From assembly GCA_030583925.1 (NCBI GenBank), contig CP129482.1:3472001-3536000 (forward strand): a stretch of DNA of 64,000 bases, given 5' to 3'. This stretch comes from Anaerolineales bacterium. Lineage in GTDB: Bacteria; Chloroflexota; Anaerolineae; Anaerolineales; Villigracilaceae. Shown here piece by piece: positions 9,336 to 17,831 of the stretch. The notes beneath the pieces were generated by a model. It had not been told where the DNA came from. It did not search any database and was given only the letters and a program-made list of their open reading frames with translations. Each line of letters opens with the position of its first letter. The first letter of the stretch is position 1. Both the position numbers and the translations under genes were made by a program.

Positions 9336-10361
9336 TTATTTTCTAAGCGGCGCGGTGTGTCCGCCGGAGTCCTGGTACAGCCAGCATCGAACCTTGTGTC
9401 CTTGATCAAGCGTAATCAGGTCCGGTTCTTTTTCGGTGCAAATCGTCAAATTGTGATTGACCCGGGCGCGACAGCGAGGGGCAAAGCGGCATCCCTGCGG
9501 GAGGTTAATCAGATTGGGCACTGAGCCGGGGATCACATCCAATTTTTCGCGAACCTTCCCTAAGATCGGCGTGGAGCCGATCAAACCCTGGGTGTACGGA
9601 TGCAGGGGTTCCTTGAAAAGCGTGCGAATACCCGTTTGTTCGACGATTTGCCCGGCATACATCACCGCCACTCGATCAGCCATTTCCGCGATGACGCCGA
9701 GATCGTGCGTGATCAGGATCACCGCCGACCCTAATTGGGATCGCAGGTTGCGCATCAGATCAAGGATTTGAGCCTGAATAGTAACATCGAGCGCTGTAGT
9801 GGGTTCATCCGCGATCAGAAGATCGGGCACACAAGCCAGCGCCATGGCAATCATTACACGCTGCGCCATGCCGCCCGAAAGTTCGTGCGGAAAGGCTTCC
9901 GCGCGTCGTTCCGGGTCGGGGATTCCCACCTGTTTCAGAAGTTCAACAGTGCGGTTACGGGCGGCTTCTTTGCCGAAATCCTGGTGGATGTTGAGCACTT
10001 CGCCGATCTGTTCGCCGACGCGGAACACGGGGTTCAGTGAGGTCTGCGGTTGTTGAAAGATCATGGAAATGCGATTTCCGCGTATTTTCATCATCTCAGC
10101 ATCGGGCGTTTTGAGCAGATCCTTGCCATCGAAAAGAATTTCACCCTCTATGATCTTGCCAGGCTGACCGATCAATCGCATGATGGAGAGCGAGGTAACA
10201 CTCTTCCCGCAACCAGATTCCCCCACGACGCCGAGCACTTCACCCGGATAGACTTCAATATCCACGCCGTCCACGGCGCGGACAGTTCCATCTTCAGTAT
10301 AAAAATAAGTTTTTAAGTTTTTAATCTCAAGAAGGGGTTGGGTGTTATTGTCGTCTGCCAC
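9336..10361 (-). CDS. oppD: Oligopeptide ABC transporter ATPase, OppD type (set 2)
   Basis: Walker A GESGCGKS, signature LSGGMAQRV and Walker [13 protein letters not shown] are present, with the C-terminal Cys-containing extension (CRFAPRCRARV). The predicted start is GTG at 10361 with GGAG about 9 nt upstream. It lies 32 nt after the oppC stop in a compact SBP-B-C-D-F operon. A full set of conserved motifs and a 341-residue length suggest a functional protein. Confidence 0.92.
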   Translation of the reverse strand: MADDNNTQPLLEIKNLKTYFYTEDGTVRAVDGVDIEVYPGEVLGVVGESGCGKSVTSLSIMRLIGQPGKIIEGEILFDGKDLLKTPDAEMMKIRGNRISMIFQQPQTSLNPVFRVGEQIGEVLNIHQDFGKEAARNRTVELLKQVGIPDPERRAEAFPHELSGGMAQRVMIAMALACVPDLLIADEPTTALDVTIQAQILDLMRNLRSQLGSAVILITHDLGVIAEMADRVAVMYAGQIVEQTGIRTLFKEPLHPYTQGLIGSTPILGKVREKLDVIPGSVPNLINLPQGCRFAPRCRARVNHNLTICTEKEPDLITLDQGHKVRCWLYQDSGGHTAPLRK

Positions 10362-10393
10362 AAGAATGCTCCGAAGGGAGGAATATCAACCGA

Positions 10394-11389
10394 TCACAGT
10401 TTCAAGCGCGGGTCCAGCGCGTCGCGCAGACCATCGCCAATATAGTTGAAAGCCAGTGAACAAAGGAAGATGGGCAAGCCCGGCACCAGCGGAAGCCAGG
10501 GGCGGTCCAACATGAATTGCTGTGTGGCGGCTAACATATTCCCCCAAGTGGGCACCGGATCTTGAATGCCAAACCCCAGGAAAGCGAGGGCGGCTTCGCC
10601 CACGATGTAACCAGCGAGGCCCAGAGAAGCATCCACAATAATCGGCGCCATAGCATTGGGGATCATATCGCGCGTGATGATACGGAAGTTCGAGGCGCCC
10701 AACGAACGAGAGGCTTCCACAAAAGTCTGCTCGCGCAGGGAAAGCACCGTGCCGCGCATCAATTGCGCGGCGCTCAACCAGCCAAACCCTGCCAGAATCA
10801 GGACGATCATTACTGCGTTACGCGAGTCACGCGGGTTGAGCAACAGGATATCGCCCATAAATTTCAGCACCGGTTCGGGAATGGCAACCAGTTCCTCGTT
10901 GCGTATCAGCATGGAGGAGATGATCAACAGCAGCGGAAGCGTCGGGATCGTCAGCATGAATTCCACAAAGCGCATCAGAACCGAATCGATCCAGCCGCCG
11001 AAAAATCCGGAGATCGACCCAACAACGATTCCGATCGTTTCAGAAATTATTACGGAGAGGATGGCAACTGTCAGAGAAATGCGGCCCGCATAGATCAGCC
11101 GGGAGAAATAATCACGGCCGATGTTATCCGTCCCCATGTAATGGACGCGTCCGGTTGCCTGGTCCACTGTGCCCCAATCCACAAAATACTTATTGACCGA
11201 TAATTCCTGAATTTTAAACGGGGCGATGACCGGTGCGAGAATGGTGATGATGAATATCCCGATCATGACGAACAGGGATATCATCGCCAGGCGGTGTCGC
11301 CTGAAACGATGCATAACGATCTGGAACGGGGTACGCTCCTTGATAGTCACCGCATCGGCAGAAAGGGTGGCAACTTCGGCAACAGACAT
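10394..11389 (-). CDS. oppC: Oligopeptide ABC transporter permease, OppC type (set 2)
   Basis: Integral inner-membrane permease. A hydrophobic N-terminal helix (about residues 32-54) is followed by a periplasmic segment with the OppC marker HYMGTDNIGRDYFSR. About five further membrane segments and the EAA loop (VEASRSLGASNFRIITRD), which docks onto the ATPases, follow. The end GDGLRDALDPRLKL is typical of OppC. Start ATG 11389 has GAGGT upstream. It pairs with the OppB 15 nt upstream. Confidence 0.92.
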   Translation of the reverse strand: MSVAEVATLSADAVTIKERTPFQIVMHRFRRHRLAMISLFVMIGIFIITILAPVIAPFKIQELSVNKYFVDWGTVDQATGRVHYMGTDNIGRDYFSRLIYAGRISLTVAILSVIISETIGIVVGSISGFFGGWIDSVLMRFVEFMLTIPTLPLLLIISSMLIRNEELVAIPEPVLKFMGDILLLNPRDSRNAVMIVLILAGFGWLSAAQLMRGTVLSLREQTFVEASRSLGASNFRIITRDMIPNAMAPIIVDASLGLAGYIVGEAALAFLGFGIQDPVPTWGNMLAATQQFMLDRPWLPLVPGLPIFLCSLAFNYIGDGLRDALDPRLKL

Positions 11390-11404
11390 ATCGCTTTACC
11401 TCAT

Positions 11405-12604
11405 CTAGGACAGGCGAATTCGAGGATCTACAACGGTGTAGAGAACATCTCTCAACAGTGTGGCGATGACCGTCAGCACGGCAATAATGAAGAAGATCGC
11501 CATGGCAACCGGATAGTCGTAATCGCCAAGCGCCAGCAGATACAACCGTCCCATGCCGGGCCAGGCGAAGATACTCTCGGTAATGATCGCGCCGCTAAAC
11601 AAACCAGGCAAGGTGAATACCACAATGGTGATGAAGGGGATCAAGGCGTTACGCAGAGCATGCTTCATGATAACCACCCTCTCGATCAACCCCTTGGCGC
11701 GGGCGGTACGGACATAATCCTGCCGCATCACTTCCAGCATACTGCCGCGCACGAACCGGCTGAAAAACGCAATGTTCACAATGGTAAGCACCGCCACCGG
11801 CAGGATGAGATGGAGAACGCGATCCTTCAAGGAGCCTGCAGCCACCTGACCAATAAGTGGAATGGTATAGCCGCGCACAGACTCAGACAACCCGGCAGGC
11901 ACATAGGGCCAACCGGCCTCCTTGGGAATCAGGGAGAATAACAGGATCATCACAATGCCGAAGAAAAAGGTCGGCATGGCTGATCCCATGAACGCAAGCG
12001 ATGTAAAAATGTAGTCGAACCTTGAGTATTGTTTGACCGCCGAGTATATCCCAAGCGGGACTCCGATCAATAATGACAACAGAGTCGACAAACCGATCAA
12101 TTGAATGGTTTTCGGCAGGCGGCTGACGATCAAATCCGAGACCGGCCGGTCGCGCAATAAACGCCATGATAAACCGAAATCCCCCCGGATAATGCCTTCG
12201 CTCGCACGCCGCCCTACGAGGTCTTTCATATATACAAGTTCGTTACAGCCCGTGACTCTAATTTCATATTCCCCTTGATCGTTCAGAACTTCCGATTCAA
12301 CCGGTTTCCTGCATCCGACCACAACATCAGAAAAATACTCTCTGCCACCGATCACAACCGGGCCGGTGGGCCAGCCGGCGAACCAGCGGGTAAAGCGGTA
12401 AGGTAGATATAAGTCCAGTTCAAAATACGCCCGGATACGGGCAATATCATCTTCTGTAATTTGGAAACGACCGCTTTGCTGGATCTGCCTTAATCCCGCG
12501 AGCGGTCCTCCCGGTGCAAGATTCAGGAGCGCGTAGGTGGCAACGGCTGAAATAAACACCACTAGGACCATCTGGATAAGGCGTCGGACATAGTAAGCGG
12601 TCAT
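11405..12604 (-). CDS. oppB: Oligopeptide ABC transporter permease, OppB type, with enlarged extracytoplasmic loop (set 2)
   Basis: Membrane permease partner of OppC. The N-terminal anchor MTAYYVRRLIQMVLVVF and the EAA loop (VRTARAKGLIERVVIMKHA) are standard, ending in VVDPRIRLS. It has 399 residues against about 305-330 for the family. The excess is a soluble insert at about residues 60-135, after the first membrane helix, with two cysteines (98 and 120) that could form a disulfide. ATG 12604 is chosen for its GAGG ribosome site; the longer reading frame is repeat-derived. A strong hairpin separates it from the binding-protein gene upstream. Confidence 0.9.
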   Translation of the reverse strand: MTAYYVRRLIQMVLVVFISAVATYALLNLAPGGPLAGLRQIQQSGRFQITEDDIARIRAYFELDLYLPYRFTRWFAGWPTGPVVIGGREYFSDVVVGCRKPVESEVLNDQGEYEIRVTGCNELVYMKDLVGRRASEGIIRGDFGLSWRLLRDRPVSDLIVSRLPKTIQLIGLSTLLSLLIGVPLGIYSAVKQYSRFDYIFTSLAFMGSAMPTFFFGIVMILLFSLIPKEAGWPYVPAGLSESVRGYTIPLIGQVAAGSLKDRVLHLILPVAVLTIVNIAFFSRFVRGSMLEVMRQDYVRTARAKGLIERVVIMKHALRNALIPFITIVVFTLPGLFSGAIITESIFAWPGMGRLYLLALGDYDYPVAMAIFFIIAVLTVIATLLRDVLYTVVDPRIRLS

Positions 12605-12629
12605 AAGATCCTCGCAAGTAGGTAGTAGG

Positions 12630-12659
12630 ATAGGTGTGCCTCTTGCGAGGCACACCTAT
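12630..12659 (-). promoter_or_regulatory. GCAA-tetraloop hairpin between SBP and oppB (set 2)
   Basis: A perfect 13-bp stem (12630-12642 with 12647-12659) closes a GCAA loop in the minus-strand RNA. There is no T-run after it, so it probably acts as an mRNA processing/stability hairpin, not a full terminator. Permease expression below that of the binding protein would be expected. Confidence 0.65.
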
Positions 12660-12689
12660 TTATTCCTCTAGCACGTGCACACGTTGGGG

Positions 12690-14576
12690 TTATCGAATGA
12701 ATAACTGAATATCGATATGTTCCCACGTGCCGCCGGCTTCAGTGTAGGTCTTGATCGTGCCCGCAGCTTCGGCATCCACCAAAGCCTGGGTGAGACCAGC
12801 CAACGTTTCGGAAGCCAGGATATCGACCTCACCACCGAGCAGCAAGCCTTCTGCGCTTTCGGGGGTAACGAACTGGATCACAAAGTTCGGGGTGGCAGGA
12901 GCGCCGCCGACCCAATATTCGTTCGCAGCAAAGACCATCTTTTCGCCCTTGACCCATTCAACGAGCTTGTAGGGACCATAGGAGAGCGGGGACTCAGCCA
13001 CGCGAGGATCGGTCGCCCACTGGGCAGCAGGAAGATCACCCAATTGATGCGAGGGGTAGATCGGCCAAACGGGGACAAAGTATAGCGGATCCTGAACGCC
13101 AGGAACCCAGGTCTGAACGTAGCCGACCGCATCCGTGAGGAATTCGACACCAGCGGTCTTATCGCAGGTGATGAAGGAGGTCGCGCCGGATTCGGGATCG
13201 CAAGCGATCTTGTAACCTAGTTCAAGATCGGCGCTGGAAACAGGCGTGCCGTCTTCCCATGTGACGCCATCGGCGATTTCAAAGCGGGAGACCAACTGCT
13301 TCATGGTAACGGTGCCGCCGGTGAATTCAACATCTTCGCCAGCTGCATTCTTGACCGTTACACCCGCGGCGAGGGCAACCACATCGCCATTAGCATCCAC
13401 AACCATCGTGCCTTCAGAGACTTCAACGTCATTATTGGTCGTGCCGCCGTTTTCAAGCGTGGGCAGTTCCTTCGTGATCGGCGAGTTCGTGAATTCGTAA
13501 TTCAGGTGCCATTCCTGTGCAGGGCGGATGATCTGGTAGGCGATGTTCGCCACGAAGGCATCTTCCACGAGGGTGAAGAGGGAAGCCGGTTCCTGAGTAA
13601 AGCCGAGGATGACGGTATCCTGTCCAGGGCGAGCCCATTCCTGCACGTTGTAGTTATAGTATTCCTGACCAGGGGTGGGAGCAAAGCCAGTCATGTCAGC
13701 CGCGGACGCGAAGGTTTCGGTGCGGTTGAACAGCGGGATGCTCGGAACATCCTTGGTGAATTCCTGTTGAACTATCTTGTATGCAGCAATGCGGTCTGCT
13801 TGCACAAGTGTGTTGTTTGCCAGTTTGATGTTCGTGCTTGCAGCTTCGTTACACCAGCCCATGGCGTTCTGACCTTCCCAGCCGTTGGTAGGGAAGGGGA
13901 TCTGATCACAGGCATATAGGGTCTGGCCACCGGGGTCAGCCTGACCAACCCAGGCAAACGCGCCCAGTTCATAGTCGCGGCGGGCGATACCCGTGGTATC
14001 ACCAAACCACCAGGAGGCGGGGGCGTGCAGGCGGACGATACGAACACCACAGTCAGCCATCTGCTGTTCCCAGATCGCGGCCCAAGTCTGGCGGAATGTT
14101 GCAGATGTGGTGGTGAATTTCAGGGAGAGTTCGTCGCCATCGGCGTTGGTGCGGAAGGACGCGCCTTCAGCGAGCGTCCAGCCGGCTTCTTCGAGCAACG
14201 CTTTGCCCTTATCAGGATCAAAATTGTAGATCGTTACGTTATCATCGCCGGCATAAGCCCAGTGGCTCTTGGGGATGAAGGTGTCCATCACAAGACCGGC
14301 GCGGGCTTCATCGCTGATCAACGGGTACACCGATTTGAGCAGGTCAGATTTGTTGGTGCAGTATGCAAGAGCCTGACGGACGCGCAGATCGCCCAAGATC
14401 GGGTGCGGTGTGGTAAACGCTTCGCGTTCCACTTCCACTTCCTGGGTGACTACAACTTCCTTGGTCTCGACAACGACGACAGGCTCAGCAGGCGACGCCG
14501 CAGATCCACATGCGGAAAGCGCCATACTAGCCACCATCAGCAAGCCCAAAACCATCATGAAACGGTTCTTAAACAT
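12690..14576 (-). CDS. Circularly permuted peptide-binding lipoprotein (SBP_bac_5 family, set 2)
   Basis: Extracytoplasmic ligand-binding lipoprotein with lipobox Cys23 (SMALSAC) and an acidic linker (VVVVETKEVVVTQEVEVE). The domain order is unusual. Residues about 57-317 are what is normally the second half of the family (DLRVRQALAYCTNKSDLL at 63, FNFDP-like NFDPDKGKALLEEAGW, then QEFTKDVPSIPLF at 271-283). Residues about 319-628 are the normal first half (TVILGFTQEPASL at 321, GVTWEDGTP, SYGPYKLVEWVKGEK), ending at HIDIQLFIR where canonical members continue into VRQALAY. The frame is open throughout with 628 residues, so it looks like an intact permuted gene. It heads the set-2 operon and has its own promoter. 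Confidence 0.85.
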   Translation of the reverse strand: MFKNRFMMVLGLLMVASMALSACGSAASPAEPVVVVETKEVVVTQEVEVEREAFTTPHPILGDLRVRQALAYCTNKSDLLKSVYPLISDEARAGLVMDTFIPKSHWAYAGDDNVTIYNFDPDKGKALLEEAGWTLAEGASFRTNADGDELSLKFTTTSATFRQTWAAIWEQQMADCGVRIVRLHAPASWWFGDTTGIARRDYELGAFAWVGQADPGGQTLYACDQIPFPTNGWEGQNAMGWCNEAASTNIKLANNTLVQADRIAAYKIVQQEFTKDVPSIPLFNRTETFASAADMTGFAPTPGQEYYNYNVQEWARPGQDTVILGFTQEPASLFTLVEDAFVANIAYQIIRPAQEWHLNYEFTNSPITKELPTLENGGTTNNDVEVSEGTMVVDANGDVVALAAGVTVKNAAGEDVEFTGGTVTMKQLVSRFEIADGVTWEDGTPVSSADLELGYKIACDPESGATSFITCDKTAGVEFLTDAVGYVQTWVPGVQDPLYFVPVWPIYPSHQLGDLPAAQWATDPRVAESPLSYGPYKLVEWVKGEKMVFAANEYWVGGAPATPNFVIQFVTPESAEGLLLGGEVDILASETLAGLTQALVDAEAAGTIKTYTEAGGTWEHIDIQLFIR

Positions 14577-14652
14577 AGTATTCTCCTCCAGAGAATTTTT
14601 GGTGATTTACGAACATTGATTAAACTTGCCCGCACATTGTATTTCTGACCTG

Positions 14653-14662
14653 CCACCTCCTC
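14653..14662 (-). promoter_or_regulatory. Second, distal Shine-Dalgarno-like site in the SBP leader
   Basis: AGAGGAGGTGG lies about 77 nt upstream of the SBP start, in addition to the start-proximal GGAGG. A comparable site lies upstream of the set-1 SBP at 19972-19982. It could serve a short leader ORF or ribosome standby. Confidence 0.35.
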
Positions 14663-14694
14663 TCTTTTAACTAGGGTAATACCAAGCAAAAAAC

Positions 14695-14722
14695 ATTATA
14701 CCCAATTACCGAGGGGCGTCAA
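14695..14722 (-). promoter_or_regulatory. Promoter of the set-2 peptide transporter operon
   Basis: TTGACG (14717-14722) and TATAAT (14695-14700) are spaced 16 nt apart on the minus strand. It implies a leader of roughly 110 nt before the SBP ATG. Architecture and -35 box match the set-1 promoter at 22066-22093. Confidence 0.75.
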
Positions 14723-14850
14723 CCGTATTGCTATTACATATAAAAAGGCATCATATCAACGCGTAAAAACAGTTCTCTAGTATTGTACAGATACACTACT
14801 CAAGAACTACATCAGCAAGAAAGCCCCATCGCACAGAAATACAACCGCCG

Positions 14851-15555
14851 TCAGGCCGCGCTTCGCGATCGTCTGAGGATAAAAAATAGGACCCCGAAAA
14901 GGACAACCGCTCCAAGAAAGAGCGCCCAGAAATTTTCCCCGCTTCTTTTCTCGACGGGTAACTGTGGAGGCGTTGGGAGCGGAGTCAGCGGCTGACGCGT
15001 GAACGTCACGTTGCCGGCATTGGTCTCGTTCAATTCTGTTCTATCATCCCAAATGCCGTTCTCTCTCAACAGGAATGCGGTCACTTGCCAGGCTTGTTCT
15101 GCCGTCAAACTGCCCGGATCCCAGAACGGCATAGCGGAACGGATGTAGGAATTCAACTGCGCCGCGTCCGTAAATTTGTATAACGCCCCAGAGCCGATCA
15201 GGCTGGGAATAAATTCCGGGATGGTGAAACCCTCTTCATAGGGGCGCTTACCATGACACCCGCTTTCCCAACAATATTGTTCTTCGGTCGGATACGTGGC
15301 GCGAAACTCATCGGTCAACCCCTGCCCTTTGTCTCCATGGCACGGCAGGCACGACAGCCAGTACACTTGAGCGCCTACATCGGCTTGCGAAGGAGAAGCG
15401 GGCAGGGTCGGCTCCGCTAACCGGTCGACTGTGGGAGAAGCGTCAATCTTTGTAGTAGAGGAAGCGACTGCGCCGGTATTGAAGAATAGCCCTGCCAGAA
15501 GCAGGGCTATTCCAAAAGAAATCAGAATCAGCCGGATCAGGGAACGGGCTGACAC
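14851..15555 (-). CDS. Membrane-anchored cytochrome c-type protein
   Basis: A hydrophobic N-terminal helix (about 5-25) and a C-terminal helix (about 208-228) flank an exported domain with a c-type haem site CLPCH (C69, C72, H73) and a likely methionine ligand in AMPFWDPGS (M142). A second pair CWESGCH (C95, C100, H101) has a CX4CH spacing that is not the usual haem motif. Its role is presumably electron transfer at the outer face. It starts with GTG, 7 nt beyond the oppC stop, so it is co-transcribed with set 1. The reason for that pairing is unknown. Confidence 0.8.
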   Translation of the reverse strand: MSARSLIRLILISFGIALLLAGLFFNTGAVASSTTKIDASPTVDRLAEPTLPASPSQADVGAQVYWLSCLPCHGDKGQGLTDEFRATYPTEEQYCWESGCHGKRPYEEGFTIPEFIPSLIGSGALYKFTDAAQLNSYIRSAMPFWDPGSLTAEQAWQVTAFLLRENGIWDDRTELNETNAGNVTFTRQPLTPLPTPPQLPVEKRSGENFWALFLGAVVLFGVLFFILRRSRSAA

Positions 15556-15561
15556 AAAATA

Positions 15562-16602
15562 TCAAACTCTGCCGCGCAGGCGCGGGTCAAGCACGTCGCG
15601 CAACGCATCGCCGACCAGATTCCAGCCGAGCACGAACAGGACAAGCGTCACACCGGGCCAAACGATAATGTACCAATAGGTATCAAGACTGGTAATCCAA
15701 TTACGGGCAAAAGCCAGCACTTGCCCCCAGTCGGCATAGCCTACATCCACCCCGATGCCGAGGAAGGAAAGCGCGGCAAAGGAAAGGGTGACATCGCCGA
15801 TACCGAGCGAGGCAAGCACCAACGTCGGAAAGATCGCGTTCGGAATGATATGACGGAAAAGGATACGGCTATCCCGCACGCCGATCACACGGGCGGCAAG
15901 GATGAAGTCGCGTTGTTTCACTGAAAGGATATCGGCGCGGATAATACGCGAATATCCCAGCCAGCCGAACGCGATCAACGAGATCATCACCGGCAGGATA
16001 CTCCTCCCGATCAACGGCGTCAACACGGCGGCAAGAATCAAGGTAGCCATCAGGCTGGGCAGGACTAGCAGAACATCCACGATGCGCATGAGGATGTTAT
16101 CCACAATTCCACCATAATAAGCGGACACCGCCCCAACGATCACGCCGATCAGCACTGTGGAAAAGACCACTGCCAGACCGGTCTTAAATGCCGTGCGCGT
16201 GCCCCAGATAACCCCATAATAGATGTCATACTGCCCTTGGGCAGTGCCGAAGATATGCACCCATCCATCTTTGCCGGTGACAGCCTCCCACCAAAAAGGC
16301 AGTGGAGGCGGTTTGCTCTTCCATACCTCGCCCATCGGTTTCGGCTCAGACTTAAAACCATCGCGCGGGATCTTGTACGGGTCATTGGGGTTCAAAGGCG
16401 GAGCCAGCACAGGCGCCGCCAGAGCGATGAACATAAAGAAGAGGATCAGGATCGTGCCGGCGATCGCAGCCGGAGTTTTGAACAAACCTAGCACGACGCG
16501 ATAATTCTCGGGACCTAAAAAGCGTTCCAAACGCCCGATTTTACGCATAGCGACGGCTTCATTCAGCAGTTCATTATCACCAGTAGGATTAACAACTGTC
16601 AT
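15562..16602 (-). CDS. oppC: Peptide ABC transporter permease, OppC/DppC type (set 1)
   Basis: Inner-membrane permease of 346 residues. The first helix (about 47-68, IAGTILILFFMFIALAAPVL) is followed by an extracytoplasmic stretch longer than usual that includes the OppC-like HIFGTAQGQYDIYYGVIWG. The EAA loop ILAARVIGVRDSRILFRH and the ending VGDALRDVLDPRLRG are typical. ATG 16602 has GGAG 7 nt upstream. It lies 13 nt after oppB. Confidence 0.9.
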   Translation of the reverse strand: MTVVNPTGDNELLNEAVAMRKIGRLERFLGPENYRVVLGLFKTPAAIAGTILILFFMFIALAAPVLAPPLNPNDPYKIPRDGFKSEPKPMGEVWKSKPPPLPFWWEAVTGKDGWVHIFGTAQGQYDIYYGVIWGTRTAFKTGLAVVFSTVLIGVIVGAVSAYYGGIVDNILMRIVDVLLVLPSLMATLILAAVLTPLIGRSILPVMISLIAFGWLGYSRIIRADILSVKQRDFILAARVIGVRDSRILFRHIIPNAIFPTLVLASLGIGDVTLSFAALSFLGIGVDVGYADWGQVLAFARNWITSLDTYWYIIVWPGVTLVLFVLGWNLVGDALRDVLDPRLRGRV

Positions 16603-16615
16603 GTTTTATCTCCAG

Positions 16616-17680
16616 TTACGACAAACGAACACGCGGGTCAACCACTGCGTAAAGAATATCCACAACTAGATTGGCAACGATCAAGATGAGCCCGTTGAAC
16701 AGGGCAAAGCCCAGCACGGTGACTACGTCCAACTGCGCCGAAGCCTCCGCCGCGGCAGAACCGATACCGGGGTAATTAAAGACAGTTTCGGTGATGATCA
16801 CCCCGCCCATCAAGCCGACAACTGTGAAGCCTGCCAACGTCACTACGGGAAGCATGGCATTGGGTCTTGCATGTTTATTGATCACATCCCGCTCTGCCAA
16901 TCCCTTGGCGCGCGCGGTGACTACATATTCCTGACGCAGAGTTTCCAACATGGAGGCGCGCGTCACACGCAAGAAGGTTGCCCAACTGATATAAGAAAGG
17001 GTCAAGATCGGCAGAAACATGTGCCGCAGGGCATCTAGGAAAATATCGAAGCGTCCATTGAGCAAAGCGTCAATAGTCAACAGGGTGGTATAGTGGGCGA
17101 ATTGGTCGGAATTGACGACGCGGTTAAACTCGTCTGATAAGCGCCCCGGCGGGAACCACTGTAAATTAGCATAGAAAAGCATCAACATCAGCAAGCCAAA
17201 CACAAAGGTCGGGAAGGATGTTCCAATAATGCTGAACACGCGCGCCGCTTGATCAATGAAGCCGTTGTGATGCACTGCCGCCTGCACTCCCAGCCAGATG
17301 CCTACAAGAATAACCGGTCCGATCGCCCATAGGGTCAGGTCCAGCGTATTCGGGAAGCGTCGTTGAATCAACTGCGCCACCGGCTGAGACCCCGTCCTGG
17401 ACCAGCCAAAATTCCCATACAAGATACCGCCTTCGCGTTCGCCGGTGACTGAATCGATTGTGCCAAACAGCCAATTCTTATATTGAACATGGATCGGACA
17501 ATCGAGACAGTATTTTTTAATAAATGCATTAACCTGAGCGTCCGACTTGGGGTCGCCGCGAATATATAGAGAAACCCGTTCGTCAGGGCTCAGGAATTGC
17601 AGCATCCCAAAGATGAGAACGGTCACTCCAAACAGAAGGAATGGCACAAGCAACAAGCGACGAATAATATAAGTGGTCAT
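16616..17680 (-). CDS. oppB: Peptide ABC transporter permease, OppB/DppB type (set 1)
   Basis: Permease partner of the OppC downstream. It begins MTTYIIRRLLLVPFLLFGV and ends VVDPRVRLS. The EAA loop is VVTARAKGLAERDVINKHA. The loop after helix 1 is moderately enlarged and carries a CxxC pair (YCLDCP, about residues 57-60), a candidate disulfide. Length 354 is slightly above average. The gene follows the set-1 SBP, from which it is separated by a perfect hairpin. Confidence 0.9.
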   Translation of the reverse strand: MTTYIIRRLLLVPFLLFGVTVLIFGMLQFLSPDERVSLYIRGDPKSDAQVNAFIKKYCLDCPIHVQYKNWLFGTIDSVTGEREGGILYGNFGWSRTGSQPVAQLIQRRFPNTLDLTLWAIGPVILVGIWLGVQAAVHHNGFIDQAARVFSIIGTSFPTFVFGLLMLMLFYANLQWFPPGRLSDEFNRVVNSDQFAHYTTLLTIDALLNGRFDIFLDALRHMFLPILTLSYISWATFLRVTRASMLETLRQEYVVTARAKGLAERDVINKHARPNAMLPVVTLAGFTVVGLMGGVIITETVFNYPGIGSAAAEASAQLDVVTVLGFALFNGLILIVANLVVDILYAVVDPRVRLS

Positions 17681-17770
17681 GAAATACCTCGTGTCTGACG
17701 ATTCAGACTTACCATCTGGAGCGGGCTGGAGATATGCTCCTGCGCGCGCCGCATGGCAAGGCTACATCGG

Positions 17771-17802
17771 TTTCTGGGGACCTGTTGCCAGGTCCCCAGA
17801 AA
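17771..17802 (-). promoter_or_regulatory. GCAA-tetraloop hairpin between SBP and oppB (set 1)
   Basis: A perfect 14-bp stem (17771-17784 with 17789-17802) closes a GCAA loop on the minus strand. Position and loop match the hairpin at 12630-12659, while the stem sequences differ. This argues for conserved structure, probably in processing or attenuation between SBP and permease cistrons. Confidence 0.65.
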
Positions 17803-17831
17803 GTTATCGAACAATCTTCTTTTACAGCCGG

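Noticed and set aside
12690..14576. Two adjacent fragments of a broken binding-protein gene
   Set aside because: One uninterrupted frame, one signal peptide, both halves complete with conserved motifs; fragments would be expected in normal order or with a stop.
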